64,000 bases of DNA from Roseomonas sp. OT10. GTDB taxonomy: Bacteria > Pseudomonadota > Alphaproteobacteria > Acetobacterales > Acetobacteraceae. Made by a program: the position numbers and the translations under genes. The DNA is taken from the NCBI RefSeq assembly GCF_020991085.1, contig NZ_CP087719.1, positions 2,128,001 to 2,192,000 of the forward strand. The letters are read 5' to 3'. The stretch's first letter is position 1. Each line of letters opens with the position of its first letter. The notes beneath the pieces are model-generated. The model worked only from the letters and a program-made list of their open reading frames with translations. It ran no database searches and was not told where the DNA came from. Below are positions 18,080-28,119 of the stretch, piece after piece.

Positions 18080-18330
18080 GGCCGCGGCTCCGTATGGCCG
18101 CTCTCGATCCGGCCATCCGACCCCATCCGGGCGGGCACGTAGACCGTGCCGGATTCCATCTGGCGCGACAGGCCATAGACGGCCGCCATGCCGGCGCCGA
18201 GCAGGATGCCGGCCAGGGCCAGCCACAGGGTCCGCCCCTCCGGCGGCTTGCGGCCCGGGTTCAGGCGCCGCCAGACCCCGTAGAGCGCGAAGGGGGTCAG
18301 GAAGAGCAGAATCTCGGCCAGCCAGGGCAT
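18076..18330 (-). CDS. DUF6111 family small membrane protein
   Basis: The 84-residue product starts MPWLAEILLFLTPFALYGVWRR, has a second hydrophobic helix (LWLALAGILLGAGMAAVYGL) and ends in a polar tail. This is the pattern of DUF6111, a family found in alphaproteobacteria between the NUDIX and CCA-adding genes. The function is unknown. Its start overlaps the NUDIX stop by one base and its stop overlaps the cca start, so expression is probably coupled. Confidence 0.8.
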   Translation of the reverse strand: MPWLAEILLFLTPFALYGVWRRLNPGRKPPEGRTLWLALAGILLGAGMAAVYGLSRQMESGTVYVPARMGSDGRIESGHTEPRP

Positions 18331-19031
18331 CAGGACGGCGTGCCGGTCTCCGGCGAATCCCGCAAGACCAGGGCGAGGTTGCGCAGCATGGCCGCGGTCG
18401 CACCCCAGATCAGATGGCGCGGATGCGGCCAGACCCAGAACTCCCGCTCCAGGCCACGCACCAGCCGGGCGCGCCGCTGCGGCTGGGCCGGGTCCAGCAG
18501 CACGGCAAGGTCCAGCTCGAAGGCTTCCGCCACCTCCCCCGGGTCGGGCGTCAGCACCAGCGGCGGGTGCAGCAGGGCGACGACGGGGGTGACGTGGAAG
18601 CCCGTGCCGGTGCGGTGCTCCGGCAGGCGGCCGACGATCTCGGGCAGGCGCGGGTCCAGCCCCACCTCCTCCGCCGCCTCGCGGACCGCGGCGGCCTCGG
18701 GCGTCTCGCCCGCCTCGATCCCGCCGCCCGGAAAGGCCACCTGCCCGGCATGGGAGGAGAGCGTCGCCGCCCGCAGGGTCAGCAGCACGCTCGGCCGCTC
18801 GCCCAGCACCACGGGCACCAGCACGGCGGCGCGGCGCTCCGCACGCTCGCCCGGGGCGGGCTCCAGCCCCTCGGCCCGGGGGCTGGTGCTGGGGTGGAGG
18901 GCGGCGGGGCGGTCAGGGTCGGCAGGCCCCTCGCCCAGGGCGCGGACCAGCCGGCGCGCCACCTCCTGCGCGCCCAGGAACGCTGGCTGAGCCTCGTCGA
19001 GCGGGACCGGGACGACGGCGCGGCCGCTCAC
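18330..19031 (-). CDS. NUDIX hydrolase, CoA pyrophosphatase type
   Basis: The 233-residue product contains a complete NUDIX box, running from GGGIEAGETPEAA to REAAEEVGL, about 18 residues after VLLTLRAATLSSHAGQVAFP. The latter segment is characteristic of the CoA-diphosphatase (NudL) group, which hydrolyses CoA to 3',5'-ADP and phosphopantetheine. The first 70 residues are a divergent leader. It begins with GTG overlapping the stop of the DUF1285 gene (GTGA). The position before cca matches other alphaproteobacteria. Confidence 0.88.
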   Translation of the reverse strand: MSGRAVVPVPLDEAQPAFLGAQEVARRLVRALGEGPADPDRPAALHPSTSPRAEGLEPAPGERAERRAAVLVPVVLGERPSVLLTLRAATLSSHAGQVAFPGGGIEAGETPEAAAVREAAEEVGLDPRLPEIVGRLPEHRTGTGFHVTPVVALLHPPLVLTPDPGEVAEAFELDLAVLLDPAQPQRRARLVRGLEREFWVWPHPRHLIWGATAAMLRNLALVLRDSPETGTPS

Positions 19032-19678
19032 GCCGCGTCGTCGTCGGGGCCAGGATCGTCCAGCCCGGCGTCGTCGCCCTCATCCTCGCCGATCGGGAAG
19101 AAGACGCCCTCGCTCCAGACGCCGAGGACGGGGCGGCCATCGACCACCTCACGCTCGGCCAGGGCCACCAGCTCGTAGAAGACCGCGCGGCAGATGCGCG
19201 CCTCCAGCCCGGGGCGGATGGTGACATAGGGGCGCGGCTCCCCGGTGCGCGGGTCGTGCTCGACGCGGATCGGGTGCTCCGCTCCCGCCGTGACGACCTG
19301 GTCCAGGTTGGTGCGGAAGGTCAGGCACTGCTGCTTTGCGGTGCCGTGGTCGCAGTCGCAATGGCGCCAGACCAGCTCCACCGCGACGAAAGGGGCGTCG
19401 TCCACCTCGATGCGGCCGCGTTCCGCCGGGGTCTCCAGGACATAGCCGCCGTCCGGCTCGCGCTTCAGCACGCTGGCGAAGAGGCAGACCAGCTCCTTCC
19501 GGCCGATCGGCGAGCCCCGGTAATGCCAGGTGCCGTCGCGGGCGATGCGCATGTCGAAATGGCCGCAATCCGTGCGCGGGCGTCGCGGCAGGGCCGCAGC
19601 GGGGCCGGAGCCGTCCGCTCCGCCGGCCGTTACCAGCGGTAGCGCTTTCGTTCTTTCCTCTCGCGCGGCTGCGATCAT
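19028..19678 (-). CDS. DUF1285 domain-containing protein
   Basis: The product (216 residues from the ATG at 19676-19678) has the DUF1285 pattern: CGHFDMRIARDGTWHYRGSPI, RKELVCLFASVL, a central VEVDDAPFVAVE-like segment, and FRTNLDQVV with a Cys-containing loop (HCDCDHGTAKQQC). The longer frame to 19768 runs into the promoter region of the divergent moxR gene and is disfavoured. The family is a cytoplasmic fold of unknown function. It is the first gene of the minus-strand operon ending in ung. Confidence 0.82.
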   Translation of the reverse strand: MIAAAREERTKALPLVTAGGADGSGPAAALPRRPRTDCGHFDMRIARDGTWHYRGSPIGRKELVCLFASVLKREPDGGYVLETPAERGRIEVDDAPFVAVELVWRHCDCDHGTAKQQCLTFRTNLDQVVTAGAEHPIRVEHDPRTGEPRPYVTIRPGLEARICRAVFYELVALAEREVVDGRPVLGVWSEGVFFPIGEDEGDDAGLDDPGPDDDAA

Positions 19679-19785
19679 AGGCTGGCACCTGCCTTGCACG
19701 TCGGGTTCCTGGAAAGGGCCTCGGTCGGACCGGTTCCGGCGGCATCCGGCCGCCAAGCTCGGGCACATATGGAAGGGGGCAGTGC

Positions 19786-20815
<1,030 letters not shown>

Positions 20816-20823
<8 letters not shown>

Positions 20824-21706
20824 ACGGCCCGCCCCCGGCTTCTCCCCCCGGGACGCGGCCGCCCGCGCCCAGGCCGCGGCGAGCGCCCTGCCGCCGCTCG
20901 CCGTCGCCGCCGAGCGCGTGGCGGCCACCGTGATGCAGGGCGTCCACGGGCGCCGCCGCGCCGGCCAGGGCGACGCGTTCTGGCAGTTCCGCCCCTTCGT
21001 CACCGGCGACGGCGCGGCCCGGGTGGACTGGCGGCAGAGCGCCAAGTCCGACCGGCTGTTCGTGCGCGAGACGGAGTGGGAGGCGGCGCAGACCGTCGGG
21101 CTGTGGCGTGACGCCTCGCCCGGGATGGCCTGGTCCGGCCATGCCGCGCGCGGCACCAAGAAGGAGCGCGCGGAGCTGCTGCTGCTCGCCCTGGCCGCGC
21201 TCCTGCTGCGCGGCGGCGAGCGGGTGCGGCTGCTGGGCGAACGCCGCGCCCTGGCCGGGCGCGGCGCGCTGCCCGCGCTCGCCGACTCGCTCGGCCGCGC
21301 CGCGGGACCGCCTGCCGATCCCCGCCTGCCGCGCCACGCCCGCGCCGTGCTGTTCGGCGATTTCCTGGCGCCGCTGGAGGACACGCGGGCCACGGTCGCG
21401 GCCCTGGCGGCGCAGGGGGTGCAGGGCCATCTCGTGGAGGTGCTGGACCCCGCGGAGGAGACCCTGCCCTTTGCCGGCCGCGTGCGCTTCGAGCCCCTCA
21501 CGCCCGGTGAGGCGACGCTGGTCCCCCGTGTCGAGGGGGTGCGGGAGCTCTATGCCGAACGCCTGCGCCTGCACCGCGAGGGGCTGGCCGCCATCGCCTC
21601 GGCCGCCGGCTGGCGGCTGCTGTCGCATCGGACCGACCAGCCTCCGCAGACGGCGCTGCTCGCCCTGTGGCAGGGGCTGGCCCCCCAGCGCGGCGGGAGG
21701 GCCTGA
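20816..21706 (+). CDS. DUF58 domain-containing protein
   Basis: The 296-residue product has the DUF58 core: HGRRRAGQGDAFWQFRPFVTGD, RVDWRQSAKSDRLFVRETEWE, and a VWA-like C-terminal half. The frame starts with TTG at 20816, overlapping the end of the moxR gene by 8 bp, which fits translational coupling. No membrane segment is seen. DUF58 proteins are usual partners of MoxR ATPases; the molecular task is unknown. Confidence 0.87.
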
Positions 21707-21772
21707 TGCGCCTGGGCGCCGCCCCGCGCCCCGGGGGGGATGGCCTCGGGGGGGACGCATGAGGGAGCGCGC

Positions 21773-24505
21773 ATGAACCTGGGGCCCCTGCTCTTCGCCT
21801 CCCCCTGGCTTCTGGTCGCCCTGCCGGCGCTGCCGGCCCTGTGGTGGCTCCTGCGCGTCACCCCGCCCAGCCCGAGGCGCCAGCCCTTTCCCCCTGCCCG
21901 GCTCCTGCGCGACCTCTCGCCCATGGAGGAGACCCCGGCGCGCACCCCCTGGTGGCTGCTGCTGCTGCGCCTGGCCGCCGCCGCGCTGATCATCCTCGGC
22001 CTCGCCCGCCCGGTCTGGGAGCCGGTGGCGGGGGCCGGCGGCTCCGGCCCGCTGCTGCTGGTGATGGATGACGGCTGGGCCTCGGCCTCCGACTGGCCGG
22101 ACCGGCTCGCCGTCGCCCGGGCCGGGCTGGACGCCGCCGCGCGGGAGGGCCGCTCCGTCGCCCTGCTTGCCACGGCGCCCTCCGTCACCGGCGAGCCCCC
22201 GCGCCCGACCACGCCGCTGCCGGCCGAGGAGGCGCGGGCACGGCTGGCGGCGCTGCGCCCCAAGCCCTGGTCGCCCGACCGCATCGCGGCCGCCGCCGCC
22301 ATCCCGGACTGGGCGCGGGCGCAGGGAGGAGAGGCCGCCTCGCTCTTCGTGACCGACGGGCTGGCGCATGATGCGGCCGACCGACCGGGCGGCGACGGGC
22401 TGATGGCGGCGCTCGCCGGGCTGGGGCCGCTGAGCGTGGCGCGGCGCGATGCCGGCCACCCCATCCGCATCCTGCCGCCGCCGCGGGCCGAGGCGGACCG
22501 GCTGCGGCTCACCCTGCGCCAGCCGCCGGCGCCCACCGCGACGGAGGCCGGGGTGCTGGCCCGGACGGGCGACGGCCGCACCCTGGCCCGTGCCGCCCTG
22601 ACCATCCCGGCGGGCGCGATCGAGGCGGAGGGGGCGCTGGAGCTGCCGATCGAGATCCGCGAGCAGGTGGTGCGCCTCGACCTGGAGGAAGCCTCCGGGG
22701 CGGCGGGCACGGTGCTGCTGGACGAGCGGTTCCGCCGCCGCCCGGTCGGGCTGCTGGCCGGCGACGAGGCCGCCTCCGACGCGCCCCTGACCGGCGCGCT
22801 CTACTACCTGGACCGCGGCCTGGCCCCCTATGCCGAAATCCGGCGCGGCAGCCTGGAGAGCCTGCTCTCCCGCAAGCTGGCGGTGCTGGTCCTGGCCGAC
22901 CGGCCGCTGACCGAGGCGCGGGAGATCCAGGCCGTCACCCGCTTCGTGGAGGAGGGCGGGCTGCTGCTGCGCTTTGCCGGGCCGCGCATGGCCGAGCATC
23001 CCGACCCGCTGCTGCCGGTCACCCTGCGCGCGGGGGAGCGGCAGCTCGGCGGCTCGCTTTCCTGGGAGCAGCCGCAGCGCCTCGCGCCCTTCCCCGACAA
23101 CTCCCCCTTCGCCGGGCTGCCGGTCCCGCCCGAGGTCACGGTCTCCACCCAGGTCCTGGCCGAGCCGGCGCCGCGCCTGGCGGAGCGGAGCTGGGCGCGG
23201 CTGGCGGACGGCACGCCGCTGGTCACCGGGGCCAGCCAGGGCGCCGGGCGGATCGTGCTGGTGCACGTCACGTCCAATGCCGACTGGTCCGACCTGCCGC
23301 TCTCCGGCCTGTTCGTAGACATGCTGCGGCGGCTGGTCACCCTTTCGGCGGGGGTGACCGGGGCGGAGGGGACGCAGCCCCTGGCGCCGCTAGAGACGCT
23401 GGACGGCTTCGGCCATCTCGGCGCCCCGCCGCCGGTCGCGGCCCCCATCGCGGCCTCCGCCTTCGCCGAGACCGTGCCCGGGCCGCGCCATCCGCCCGGC
23501 TGGTACGGCGTGCCGGGCGAGGGCGGCGAGCGCCGGGCGCTGAACCTCTCCGCCTCCCTGCCGCCGCCGCGCCTCGCTGCGCCGCCGCCGCCCGACGCGC
23601 GGGTGCTGGCCATCGGCGGCGTGCCGGCCGAGCGCGACCTGGGCCCCTGGCTGCTGGCGGCGGCGCTGCTGCTGCTGGCGGTCGACCTGATCGCCTCGCT
23701 GGCGCAACGCGGGCTGCTGCCGGCCGGCCGGACCGCGAGGGCGGCGGCCATGGCCCTGGCGCTGCTGCTGCCCGCGGCCGCGCAGGCACAGCCGGCGGGG
23801 GACGGGTCGCAGGCCCTGGCGACGCGGCTGGCCTTCATCGCGACCGGCGACGCCGGGACGGACGACACCGCCCGGGCCGGGCTGGTCGGGCTGTCGGACT
23901 ACGTGAACCGGCGGACGGCGGCATCGCTGGCCGATCCCGCCGCGGTACGGCCGGGGGTGGACGACCTCTCCTTCTATCCCCTGCTCTACTGGATCGTCCT
24001 GCCGGACGCGCCGGATCTCGACCCGGCGGCGGCGGCGGCGCTGAACGCCTACATGCGGCTCGGCGGCATCGTGCTGTTCGACACGCGCGACGAAGGGTCC
24101 GGCGAAGGGACCTCCCCCGGCTCGCGCGAGGCGCTGCGGCGGGTGACGCGCGACCTCTCCATCCCGCCGCTGGCGCCGATCCCCGAGGACCACGTGCTGC
24201 GCCGGTCCTTCTACCTGCTGCCGGAGCTGCCGGGGCGCTGGGCCGGCGGCACCGTCTGGGTGGCGCGCGACCAGGACCGGGCGAATGACAGCGTCAGCCC
24301 CGCGATCATCGGCGGGCACGACTGGGCCTCGGCCTGGGCGATCGACGCCCGGGGGAACAACCCGCACGCCGTGGTGCCGGGCGGCGCGCGGCAGCGCACC
24401 CTCGCCTACCGCTTCGGGGTGAACCTCGTGATCTACGCCCTCACCGGCAACTACAAGGGGGACCAGGTGCATGTCCCCGCCATCCTCGAACGCCTCGGGA
24501 ACTGA
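21773..24505 (+). CDS. large membrane protein with BatA-type N terminus and C-terminal DUF4159
   Basis: The 910-residue product begins with two hydrophobic helices of the BatA/aerotolerance type (SPWLLVALPALPALWWLL, then a second near residues 60-80). A large region follows with a VWA-like start (LLLVMDDGWASASDW) and an amidotransferase-like fold. One or two helices lie near residues 625-660, and the C-terminal DUF4159 domain covers about 683-905, with SFYPLLYWIVLPDAP and RLGGIVLFDTRDEG. GGGAG lies 5 bases upstream of the ATG at 21773. It is probably anchored in the inner membrane with its main domain in the periplasm. Confidence 0.85.
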   Translation: MNLGPLLFASPWLLVALPALPALWWLLRVTPPSPRRQPFPPARLLRDLSPMEETPARTPWWLLLLRLAAAALIILGLARPVWEPVAGAGGSGPLLLVMDDGWASASDWPDRLAVARAGLDAAAREGRSVALLATAPSVTGEPPRPTTPLPAEEARARLAALRPKPWSPDRIAAAAAIPDWARAQGGEAASLFVTDGLAHDAADRPGGDGLMAALAGLGPLSVARRDAGHPIRILPPPRAEADRLRLTLRQPPAPTATEAGVLARTGDGRTLARAALTIPAGAIEAEGALELPIEIREQVVRLDLEEASGAAGTVLLDERFRRRPVGLLAGDEAASDAPLTGALYYLDRGLAPYAEIRRGSLESLLSRKLAVLVLADRPLTEAREIQAVTRFVEEGGLLLRFAGPRMAEHPDPLLPVTLRAGERQLGGSLSWEQPQRLAPFPDNSPFAGLPVPPEVTVSTQVLAEPAPRLAERSWARLADGTPLVTGASQGAGRIVLVHVTSNADWSDLPLSGLFVDMLRRLVTLSAGVTGAEGTQPLAPLETLDGFGHLGAPPPVAAPIAASAFAETVPGPRHPPGWYGVPGEGGERRALNLSASLPPPRLAAPPPPDARVLAIGGVPAERDLGPWLLAAALLLLAVDLIASLAQRGLLPAGRTARAAAMALALLLPAAAQAQPAGDGSQALATRLAFIATGDAGTDDTARAGLVGLSDYVNRRTAASLADPAAVRPGVDDLSFYPLLYWIVLPDAPDLDPAAAAALNAYMRLGGIVLFDTRDEGSGEGTSPGSREALRRVTRDLSIPPLAPIPEDHVLRRSFYLLPELPGRWAGGTVWVARDQDRANDSVSPAIIGGHDWASAWAIDARGNNPHAVVPGGARQRTLAYRFGVNLVIYALTGNYKGDQVHVPAILERLGN

Positions 24506-24518
24506 GACGGGACCTGCG

Positions 24519-25028
24519 ATGACCACGCTGGCGATGCCGATCATCCACGACCTGCGCGACCACCCGGAGCACGCGGCGCTGGCCGCCGACCGGATCTGGA
24601 ACGCCACCTGGCGGGACGGCGGCGAGCCGCCGGCGGCGGGAGGGACGGTGCTGGACGCGCATCTCGACGCCTCGCCCGTGCCCCTGACCCTGATCGCCCT
24701 GGACGAGAAGGGCCGCTTCCTCGGCACCATCTCCATCGTCGCCTCCGGCCATCCCGACCGGACGGCGCTGACCCCCTGGGTGAACGCGCTCTGGGTCGAG
24801 GCGGAGCAGCGCGAGCGCGGCATCGGGGGCGCCTTGCTGCGCGCCGTGACGCAGCGGGCGCGGGAGCTGGGGATCGCGCGCCTCTACCTCTGCACCGGCC
24901 CGCACCGCCGCAACTTCTACGAGCGCAACGGCTGGACGCTCGTGGAAGCCGATCTGGACGACAGCGGCCTGTGCATCCTGGGCTGGGAATCGGCCGAGGC
25001 GGCCGGGCGCGCGGCGATGGATGCCTGA
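24519..25028 (+). CDS. GNAT family N-acetyltransferase inside the MoxR operon
   Basis: The 169-residue product has the acetyl-CoA loop pattern RERGIGGALLRAVTQRARELG and the C-terminal GPHRRNFYERNGW segment of the GNAT fold, with the beta4 strand NALWVEAEQ before it. A second ATG 15 bases downstream is a possible start. It is placed between two large membrane-protein genes, 13 bp after one and 6 bp before the next, so it belongs to the same transcript. Acceptor unknown. It could be a recent insertion in the operon or a functional modifier. Confidence 0.85.
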   Translation: MTTLAMPIIHDLRDHPEHAALAADRIWNATWRDGGEPPAAGGTVLDAHLDASPVPLTLIALDEKGRFLGTISIVASGHPDRTALTPWVNALWVEAEQRERGIGGALLRAVTQRARELGIARLYLCTGPHRRNFYERNGWTLVEADLDDSGLCILGWESAEAAGRAAMDA

Positions 25029-25034
25029 TTCCGC

Positions 25035-27134
25035 ATGACGCGGACCCTCTCCGGCCTCGACTTCGCCCCGATCCTGCCCTCCTGGCTGCTCGTCGCCCTG
25101 GCGCTGGTGGCGCTGGCGACGCTGGCGGTGGCGCTGTGGCGGAAGGCCCGCGGCACCTGGTGGCGGGCCCTGGCCTTCGCCCTGGTGCTGGGGGCGCTGG
25201 CCAATCCCCGGCTGGTCGAGGAAACCCGGGAGACCCGCCCGGACATCGCCCTGCTGCTGCTGGACCGCACGGACAGCGCCCGGCTCGGCGCGCGCGGCGC
25301 CCAGATCGAGGCGGCACGCGCGGCGCTGGAAGCCCGGCTGGGCCGGCTGCCGGAGCTGGAGGTCCGGACCGCCATCGTCGAGGAGGGCGGCAACCGCGGC
25401 ACCCGGCTGAACGAGGCGATGGAGCGCGCGCTGGCCGACATCCCGCGCGCCCGCCTCGCCGGGGTGATCGCCCTGACCGACGGGCAGGTCCATGACATGC
25501 CCGCAAGCCCCGCGCTGGAGGCCCCGTTCCACGCGCTGCTGCCTGGCCGGCCCGGGGAGATCGACCGCCGGCTGCGGGTGATCGAGGCGCCCGGCTTCGG
25601 CATCGTCGGCCGCACCGTCGAACTGCGCGTGGCGGTGGAGGATCTCGGCGCCCCGTCTTCGGCGAATGGCGCGGTGCGGCTGACCATCCGGCGTGACGGC
25701 GCCCCGGCGCGGGTGGAGAGCGTGCCGCTGGGCCGCGAGCACCGCATCGCCGTGCCCATCGAGCGCGGCGGCCCCACCGTGGTCGAGGTCGCGGCGGAGG
25801 AGCGGCCGGGCGAGGTCTCCACCCTGAACAACCGCGCCGTGGTGACGGTGAACGGCGTGCGCGACCGGCTGCGCGTGCTCCTCGTCTCCGGCGAGCCGCA
25901 TGCGGGGGAGCGCACCTGGCGGCGGCTGCTGAAGGCCGATCCGAACGTGGACCTGGTCCACTTCACCATCCTGCGCCCGCCCGAGAAGGACGACCTGACG
26001 CCGCTGAACGAGCTGGCGCTGATCGCCTTCCCGGTGCGCGAGCTGTTCCAGCAGAAGCTGCGCGAGTTCGACCTGATCGTCTTCGACCGCTTCTCCAACC
26101 GCGGCATCCTGCCGCCGCAGTACCTGCGCAACATCGCCGACCACGTGCGCGGCGGCGGGGCCCTGCTGCTGTCGGTGGGGCCCGAGTTCAGCGGCGCGGC
26201 CAGCCTGTCCGTGACGCCGCTGGGGCAGGTGCTGCCCGCCCGGCTCTCCCCCGGGGGCAGCGCGGTGGTGGAGGCGCCCTATCGCGCCCATGTCACCGAG
26301 GCGGGGCAGCGCCACCCCGTCACCGAGGGGCTGACCGGCGCCAACCAGGCGGCCGAAGGCGGCGAGAGGACGGCGAGCTGGGGCCGCTGGTACCGCTACC
26401 TGCGCGCCGACCCGCGCGGCGGCACCACGGTGATGGATGCGCCCGGCGGCGCGCCGCTGCTGCAGCTCGACCGCGTCGGCGAGGGGCGCGTCGCGCTGCT
26501 GCTCTCCGACCATATCTGGCTCTGGGCGCGCGGACATGACGGCGGCGGGCCCCAGGCGGAGCTGCTGCGCCGCATCGCGCACTGGCTGATGCGCGAGCCG
26601 GAGCTGGAGGAGGAGGATCTGACCGCGACCCTGCTCGACGGGCAGATGACGGTCACCCGCCGCAGCGTCGACCCCGCCAACACGCCGGAGATCACCGTGA
26701 CCGCCCCGGACGGGACGGTGACGCGCCTGCCCTCCCGCGCGGCGGGCGGCGGGCGTTCGACGGCGGAGCTGCCGGCCGCCCAGCCAGGGGTCTGGCAGGC
26801 CACGGACGGGCGGCGCACCGCCTATGTCGCGGCCGTCGCGCAGAACCCGGCGGAGATCGCCGACCTGCGCGCCAATGCCGCGCCGCTGGAGCCGCTGGTC
26901 CGCGCCTCGGGGGGCGCCGTGCGCTGGCTGGGCACGGGCGAGGCGCCCACCCTTCCGGAGGTGCGGCGCGTCGCCCTCGGGCGCGATGCGCAGGGGCCCG
27001 GCTGGATCGGCCTGCGCCGCAACGAGGACCACACGGTGACGGGGCTGTCCGCCTTACCGCTGCTGCCGCCCTGGCTGGCCCTGCTGCTGGTGCTGGGCAC
27101 GGCGGTGATCGCCTGGCGCCGGGAGGGACGCTGA
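25035..27134 (+). CDS. large membrane protein of the MoxR operon (glutamine amidotransferase-like)
   Basis: The 699-residue product has two N-terminal membrane helices (about 16-37 and 45-60) and a VWA-like start with LLLLDRTDSARLGARG. It continues with beta-rich repeats, an amidotransferase-like segment around RVLLVSGEPHAGER and FDRFSNRGILPPQYLRNI, and a final helix near residues 675-692 before a short basic tail. It is likely bound in the inner membrane by both ends. In related operons a protein of this type follows the DUF4159 protein. No catalytic site can be assigned with confidence. Confidence 0.8.
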   Translation: MTRTLSGLDFAPILPSWLLVALALVALATLAVALWRKARGTWWRALAFALVLGALANPRLVEETRETRPDIALLLLDRTDSARLGARGAQIEAARAALEARLGRLPELEVRTAIVEEGGNRGTRLNEAMERALADIPRARLAGVIALTDGQVHDMPASPALEAPFHALLPGRPGEIDRRLRVIEAPGFGIVGRTVELRVAVEDLGAPSSANGAVRLTIRRDGAPARVESVPLGREHRIAVPIERGGPTVVEVAAEERPGEVSTLNNRAVVTVNGVRDRLRVLLVSGEPHAGERTWRRLLKADPNVDLVHFTILRPPEKDDLTPLNELALIAFPVRELFQQKLREFDLIVFDRFSNRGILPPQYLRNIADHVRGGGALLLSVGPEFSGAASLSVTPLGQVLPARLSPGGSAVVEAPYRAHVTEAGQRHPVTEGLTGANQAAEGGERTASWGRWYRYLRADPRGGTTVMDAPGGAPLLQLDRVGEGRVALLLSDHIWLWARGHDGGGPQAELLRRIAHWLMREPELEEEDLTATLLDGQMTVTRRSVDPANTPEITVTAPDGTVTRLPSRAAGGGRSTAELPAAQPGVWQATDGRRTAYVAAVAQNPAEIADLRANAAPLEPLVRASGGAVRWLGTGEAPTLPEVRRVALGRDAQGPGWIGLRRNEDHTVTGLSALPLLPPWLALLLVLGTAVIAWRREGR

Positions 27135-27222
27135 CGCGTCCCCGGCCCTTCCGCCGGGCAGGATCGTCCCAAGATGCTCACGGGCTGGTCCCGGTGGACC
27201 AGCGGCGAGGCCGGAGACCGAT

Positions 27223-27597
27223 ATGTCGTTGCGCATGGGCCGCCTTCTCATCCTCAGTCCCGCGCTGCTGGCGGCCTGTGCCCAGGGACCGACGCTGGAC
27301 CAGCGCCTCTCCACCTTCGTCGGCCGCTCCGAGCTGGACTTGGTCAACGCGCTGGGCGTGCCGGCGCGGACGCATCAGGTGGACGGCGTGCGATTCCTGG
27401 CGTTCGAGAGCCAGCGCACCATGGCCCTGCCGGGCGGCGGCGCCTGGGCGGGGCCCGGTCCCTGGGGGCCGTATGGCGGCGGTTGGGGGTGGGGCTGGAA
27501 CTCGACCTCCTATGCTGTCGTGAACTGCGACGTCACGTTCGCCCTCCGGGCCGACCGGGTGGAAAGCTTCAGCTACCGGGGCGAAGGCTGCCGCTAA
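27223..27597 (+). CDS. small lipoprotein
   Basis: The 124-residue product has a lipoprotein signal with lipobox LAAC (Cys19), so it is probably anchored in a membrane facing the periplasm. The mature part has GRSELDLVNALGVPARTHQVDG, which resembles a SmpA/BamE-like fold in other small lipoproteins, then a glycine- and tryptophan-rich linker (about 69-90), then NCDVTFALRADRVESFSYRGEGC. GGAG lies 6 bases before the ATG. Its stop is followed at once by the structured repeat at 27602. Confidence 0.75.
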   Translation: MSLRMGRLLILSPALLAACAQGPTLDQRLSTFVGRSELDLVNALGVPARTHQVDGVRFLAFESQRTMALPGGGAWAGPGPWGPYGGGWGWGWNSTSYAVVNCDVTFALRADRVESFSYRGEGCR

Positions 27598-27601
27598 TAC
27601 C

Positions 27602-28036
27602 GACGGCGGGATGACCTGATCCGTCGTGCTATGGTGTTCCGGCGTCGGACCGGGAGGGGACGCCGGCCTGCGGGATCGACGCCGTGCGTCGATCCCCGTC
27701 CCGGACCCTCCCCTGCCGGGGCCACAAGCGGGCCCCGGTCCCCGCTGGGAGCTTGGTGCTTCCGGTGGGCGTCAGCCTCCGGGCTGAACCCTGACGGAAC
27801 GTGGACAAGCGGGACTCCGAAAAGCTCATGAGGCTTCAGCGAGAACAGAGGCCGTGCCCGCCGAGGAGCATGGCTCCTCGGCGCCTTGACCCCGTGTCCG
27901 GCTGTCCCGCGGTAGCACTCATCGGGTCCAGGGCCCGCAGGGTCCTGGCGGAGTGGGGGTACGGGGGCGAGGCAGAGCCTTGCCCCCGGGCCACGGGCTC
28001 ACCCTACGCCGGCACGGATCAACGCATCCCGCCGTC
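27602..28036. repeat. structured intergenic repeat, copy 1
   Basis: A 435-bp element bounded by 23-base inverted ends (27602-27624 and 28014-28036; 20 of 23 pair). It is strongly similar along its length to 52467-52869. It holds perfect hairpins at 27672-27696 (10-bp stem, present only in this copy), 27716-27738 (8-bp stem) and 27859-27883 (11-bp stem, 3-base loop), and a G-rich/C-rich hairpin around 27965-27990. No convincing coding frame or transposase is present. It starts 4 bases after the stop codon of the lipoprotein gene. The remaining 83 bp to the next gene hold nothing recognised. Confidence 0.85.
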
Positions 28037-28119
28037 AGGATGAGACCCGGCCCGCCGGGGGCGGATGCGCGCATAAGTCGGTGGAATCCCCGGCGGCGAG
28101 GGGCTAGATAGGGCGCGCC

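Noticed and set aside
18080-18403. N-terminal extension of the CCA-adding enzyme
   Set aside because: It overlaps the DUF6111 and NUDIX genes fully, while the GTGA overlap at 18076-18079 gives a natural start.
27629-27829. 66-codon frame inside the structured repeat, also partly open in the other copy
   Set aside because: Part of the peptide recurs in copy 2 only because the DNA repeats. There is no ribosome-binding site and the frame ends differently in each copy; the conserved feature is base pairing.
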